From Hippophae tibetana (Eukaryota > Streptophyta > Magnoliopsida > Rosales > Elaeagnaceae): 64,000 nucleotides of DNA. The stretch lies in assembly GCA_037013495.1 (NCBI GenBank), contig CM072803.1, forward strand, positions 23,717,001 through 23,781,000. The letters are read 5' to 3'. Shown here piece by piece: positions 60,996 through 64,000 of this stretch. Every line of letters starts with the position of its first letter. The stretch's first letter is position 1. The position numbers and the translations under genes were made by a program. The notes beneath the pieces were generated by a model, which searched no databases, had not been told where the DNA came from, and worked only from the letters and a program-made list of their open reading frames with translations.

Positions 60996-61009
60996 ATAAC
61001 AATCAATTT

Positions 61010-61242
61010 AGAAAGAATGGGTGTGGGAATATATAGGAAATGTTCAATACCATAAGTAATCATTACACTTTGAAGTCGCTAACGCCATATTAGATACATA
61101 GTACAATCTAACTTCACTAAAAAGGAAACAGTAGGTGGAGAATTAGCAAAAGAACTGAGTAATCACAAGCTGAGAACTTAAGCTTAGAAGCACCATATGA
61201 GCTCATTTCAGAGTGAGTTACTGGTGGAGTCGTGTCTTCCAT
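61010..61242 (-). pseudogene. Outer copia element: gag start
   Basis: A minus-strand ATG at 61242 opens MEDTTPPVTHSE, then SSYGASKLKFSACDYSVLL, shortly after a tRNA-like primer site (TCAGAGCTTTTG, about 61245-61256) and the outer LTR. Such a short acidic/Ser-Thr start is usual for copia gag. The frame is cut at about 61000 by the inner copia LTR. The remainder of gag and the protease are not found on the other side (55960). Confidence 0.45.
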
Positions 61243-61257
61243 TTTCAAAAGCTCTGA

Positions 61258-61490
61258 GAAAAAAAATTGAGAAAAGAGAAGGAAGCAAATCAACAATGTA
61301 GTACACAGAATGAAGAAAATGATTTGTACTGTTAAAACATGAGCAAACCTCGAATAAAAACAATGATCAAATGGGATCGCTTAGCACTATATACATAAAA
61401 GTTACTTATAAGAGAGAGAAATATAAATAATCTCAGTCCAACACGTGTATAACTATTGTATTACAATATTAACGTAAATCATTTTTGGTA
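61258..61490 (-). repeat. LTR of the outer copia element (5' side, minus)
   Basis: The portion 61345-61490 matches 53640-53795. The sense strand has a TATA-like CTTATAAGTAAC after CTCTCTC, a suitable core promoter for an LTR. It lies upstream of the gag start. The exact ends are unresolved. Confidence 0.6.
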
Positions 61491-61549
61491 AATAATTTTA
61501 ATTTAGATATTTTCAAATATATGTCTGTTAGAAAAAAAATTATGATATA

Positions 61550-62285
61550 AACTACTACAAAAATGGGTATTTAAGTCGATATATAAAGTCAGTTTTTTCC
61601 AAAAACCAATTTAATAAATTTAAAGTCGTTTCAGTGTAAAACCGACGCTATCCACGTAACATAGCATCGGTTGACACTTAAAGTAGACGTTACACACGTG
61701 TATAAATTCTTTTCTCTTCTTTCTTCCCCAGACAGAAACTATTCCAAGCGTTGCATAACTCTCAAAAACCCAAAATCTCATCCACTTCTCCTCCACTCTT
61801 TCTCATTTTTCGGCCACCTACGGCCACCTATTTTTTTTAGCAAAATACTCAAAAAAAATTATACCCATTTTTCACTTACAAAACACAATTTTTTCTTCTT
61901 TTCTTTCATTTTGTCACTTTATTTACTTTTGTAACTATTTTTATTAATTTTACGCACTTATTATTCATATTTTTTTCTGTTATTATGTGTTATTATTTAT
62001 GTGTATAATTTTTTGTATTATATATGTAGGTTTGTATTATAACATCAGGAAAAGAATATGATGATCTTGAATAAAATAGAAAAAAACCATGGTAATTTTT
62101 TTGCTATTAATTAATATTTTATTTTTCAAATATTTATATTATTTAAACTATTTTCTAAACTGATTTTGATTTTTTTTCTGTTCGAATGCAGGTTTTTATT
62201 TGAATATAATAAAAAATAAGTAAATTTAAAAAAAAATTATAATCAGTTAAACAAACCGACTTTAATAACTCTTTTTATAGTAATG
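61550..62285 (+). mobile_element. Short nonautonomous CACTA element A (736 bp)
   Basis: The left end AACTACTACAAAAATGGG (the initial C has become A) and the right end TTTTTATAGTAATG are flanked by matching 3-bp duplications ATA (61547-61549 and 62286-62288). Subterminal units AAAGTCG, ACCGACGCTATCCACG and ATAGCATCGGTTGAC are present on the left. The interior (CCAGACAGAAACTAT, then CTCATTTTTCGGCCACC) matches element B in inverted orientation. There is no transposase. An 87-codon frame over 61671-61934 is a leader-like chance frame. Confidence 0.85.
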
Positions 62286-62769
62286 ATATAAATAATTATG
62301 AGTACTTTTTCTCCTATGAAAACAACAATTAAGAGTTATTATATTATTATTGTATAAATTTACAAAACCATTGAATTTGTCCACTAAAGTTAATTATATT
62401 TTATACTAAACTAATAAAAATATAAATTCAATAGCTTATCTCTAATTTGAAGAAAAATAATAAACCAAAACCCAATTAAATGAAAAGAAATTATAACATA
62501 TGTAAATATACACATGAAATTATGGTCAAAATTTTGGACGGTATCTTAATATTTATTTAACAAATAAATTCATACATGTTGCCAAATTCAAAATCAAATT
62601 AATTTCTTATGAATGCATGCAATACATTGGAGATTTGAATTAGGTATTCTTAACGGGCTTTAACCACCATATTAAAGGGTAGTTGGAAATTTTTTTTATT
62701 ATTTATATTAAACTACACCAATTTAATAAAAAGTTACTCCATAATATTTTCGTAATATCACTAAATCAA
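62286..62769. other. Spacer between the two inverted CACTA elements
   Basis: 484 bp of AT-rich sequence without recognisable feature. Confidence 0.6.
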
Positions 62770-63650
62770 CACTACTACAAAAAGGGCATTAAAGTCGGTT
62801 TGCTGAACCGACTTTAAATTAAATGACTTAAAGTTTAAAGTTAGTTCAAGGTGTGAATCGACTTTACGTTTAAAGTCGTTTCACGCGGTAAACCGACTTT
62901 AATTTTTTTTTTAATTTATTCATTTTCAACCTGTATTCGAGCAGAAAAAAAACCAAAATCAGTTTAGCAAATAGTTCAAATAATACAAATATTTAAAAAA
63001 TAAGATATTAATTAATAACAGAAAAATTACCATAGTTTTATTCTATTTTATTCAAGATCGTCATATTCTTCTCCTTATGTTATAATACAAACCTACATAT
63101 ATAATACAAAAATCTATACACATAAATAATAACACATAATAACAGAAAAAAATATGAATAATAGGAGATCTAAAAGATTAGTTAGAGAGGAAGAAAACTC
63201 ACTAACCGATGTTGGAAATGGTAGTCGTAGGTGGTCGGAAAATGAGAAAGAGTGGAGGAGAAATAGAGGAGGAGGTTTTCGGTTTTTTAAAGTTCTGCAA
63301 CGCTGAAAATAGTTTCTGTCTGGGAAGAAAGAAGAGAAAAGATTTTATCCACGTGTGTAGCATCGGTTGACGTGTCGAACCGACGCTATGTGACGTGGAT
63401 AACCAGGTGTCGACCGACGCTATGCTACGTGAATAGCGTCGGTTTACCACGTCAACCGACGCTACGTCCATGTGTAGCGTCGGTTCGCCACATCAACCGA
63501 CTCTACGTAGCGTAAACACCTAGAACCGACGCTACGTCCTACGTAGATAGGGTCGGTTCTATACCGAATCAACTTTAAACCAATTTAAAGTCGGTTTTTG
63601 AAAAAAACCGACTTTACGTATCGACTTAAATACTCATTTTTGTAGTAGTG
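62770..63650 (-). mobile_element. Short nonautonomous CACTA element B (881 bp), inverted relative to A
   Basis: Starts CACTACTACAAAAAGGGC and ends CTCATTTTTGTAGTAGTG, so both termini are intact. Flanking trinucleotides are CAA and CGA (one mismatch). The left end corresponds to the right end of A and the right end to the left end of A. The shared interior includes GGTGGTCGGAAAATGAGAAA and ATAGTTTCTGTCTGG. B is longer mainly through extra subterminal repeats on its right side. The 89-codon minus frame at 63202-63471 is a by-product of these repeats. Confidence 0.85.
63345..63615. repeat. Subterminal repeat array of CACTA element B
   Basis: At least eight copies of ACCGACGCTA or its complement TAGCGTCGGT, in both orientations, are interleaved with CTACGT and CCACGT. 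At the outer end AAAGTCGGTTTTTGAAA and AAACCGACTTTACG form a short inverted repeat. In En/Spm-type elements such subterminal motifs are bound by the transposase partner (TNPA-like), and I infer the same role here. Confidence 0.8.
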
Positions 63651-64000
63651 CGAATGACATCTTTTATTTTAAGTTAAATGTTAATTTCTCTTATATTTTA
63701 ATAAGTCATTAATAATACGAAACTAAAATAACAAAAATAAAAAAAATTATTTTTATTTTATTCTATTAATATAAAACACAAAATTAAAAAATAACAAAAT
63801 GTATATAAAGTTTAAAAAAACATATACATTTCCTTACCAATAAAAGAGCATTTCTTTATACCATATTACAATCATATATATGATGTATAAGATAATTTAT
63901 TGATTAAAATAATATGATTACACATCATACGTGGAATACTACAACATATGATAAATAGATTTTTTTCAAATTGAAATACATACAATGAAATTATTTTTTA
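63651..64000. other. AT-rich DNA, no gene seen
   Basis: No feature recognised up to the window edge. Confidence 0.5.

Noticed and set aside
63202..63471. 89-codon minus-strand frame with apparent internal repeats
   Set aside because: It is a translation of the CACTA subterminal DNA repeats and not a protein-coding gene.
1..64000. tRNA, rRNA, snoRNA or organellar DNA insertions
   Set aside because: I looked for A/B-box tRNA text, conserved rRNA blocks and familiar plastid or mitochondrial sequence and recognised none. A covariance-model search would be needed to exclude diverged copies.

Overview
This window looks like AT-rich nuclear DNA from a flowering plant, probably a eudicot. The transposon families, the GT..AG intron structure and the methylation-type decay all point that way. 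I cannot name the species. I found no intact host gene, no tRNA or rRNA gene, no CRISPR array and nothing bacterial or organellar. Almost everything recognisable is a decayed transposable element, and many of these are nested. Nearly all of the longer open reading frames are shadows or short remnants of element proteins.

Layout. 0-2.5 kb: a minus-strand Ty1/copia remnant (LTR, polypurine tract, RNase H and reverse transcriptase), cut short by the LTR of a second copia family whose gag lies at 6.8-8.3 kb. 8.3-9.3 and 18.5-19.2 kb: two copies of a noncoding repeat. 11.0-14.2 kb: a minus-strand copia with a 234-bp LTR and remnants of all pol domains. 16.8 kb: an orphan CACTA terminus. 19.3-21.3 kb: a plus-strand copia LTR, primer-binding site and gag. 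25.5-30.1 kb: a copia element with two 532-bp LTRs, apparently set into an older Athila-like LTR. 31.1-35.0 kb: a hAT-like element interrupted by a 3.2-kb CACTA element. 36.8-37.7 kb: a LINE. 37.7-47.6 kb: three copies of another noncoding repeat, some unidentified sequence and a long-TIR element. 48.4-52 kb: an Athila-type Ty3/gypsy remnant and its LTR. 53.6-61.5 kb: a copia element hit by a CACTA element and by a second, two-LTR copia. 61.5-63.7 kb: two short CACTA elements of one family in opposite orientation.

The most interesting object is the CACTA element at 31292-34482. It has matching 3-bp target duplications (GAA) and encloses four consecutive exons, with their introns, of a RECQ4-type RecQ DNA helicase (helicase motifs I to II). 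This is a gene fragment captured at the DNA level (Pack-CACTA type). It is disabled by five in-frame stops and by loss of the Walker A and DEAH residues. Three of the stops fit CAG-to-TAG change, as expected from deamination of methylated CHG sites. The element also carries a pyrimidine-rich tract and a short degenerate minisatellite.

Taken together, the window records repeated insertion, nesting, capture and decay in plant heterochromatin. All assignments come from reading translations and repeats by eye. Family names are from remembered conserved motifs, and no database search was possible.
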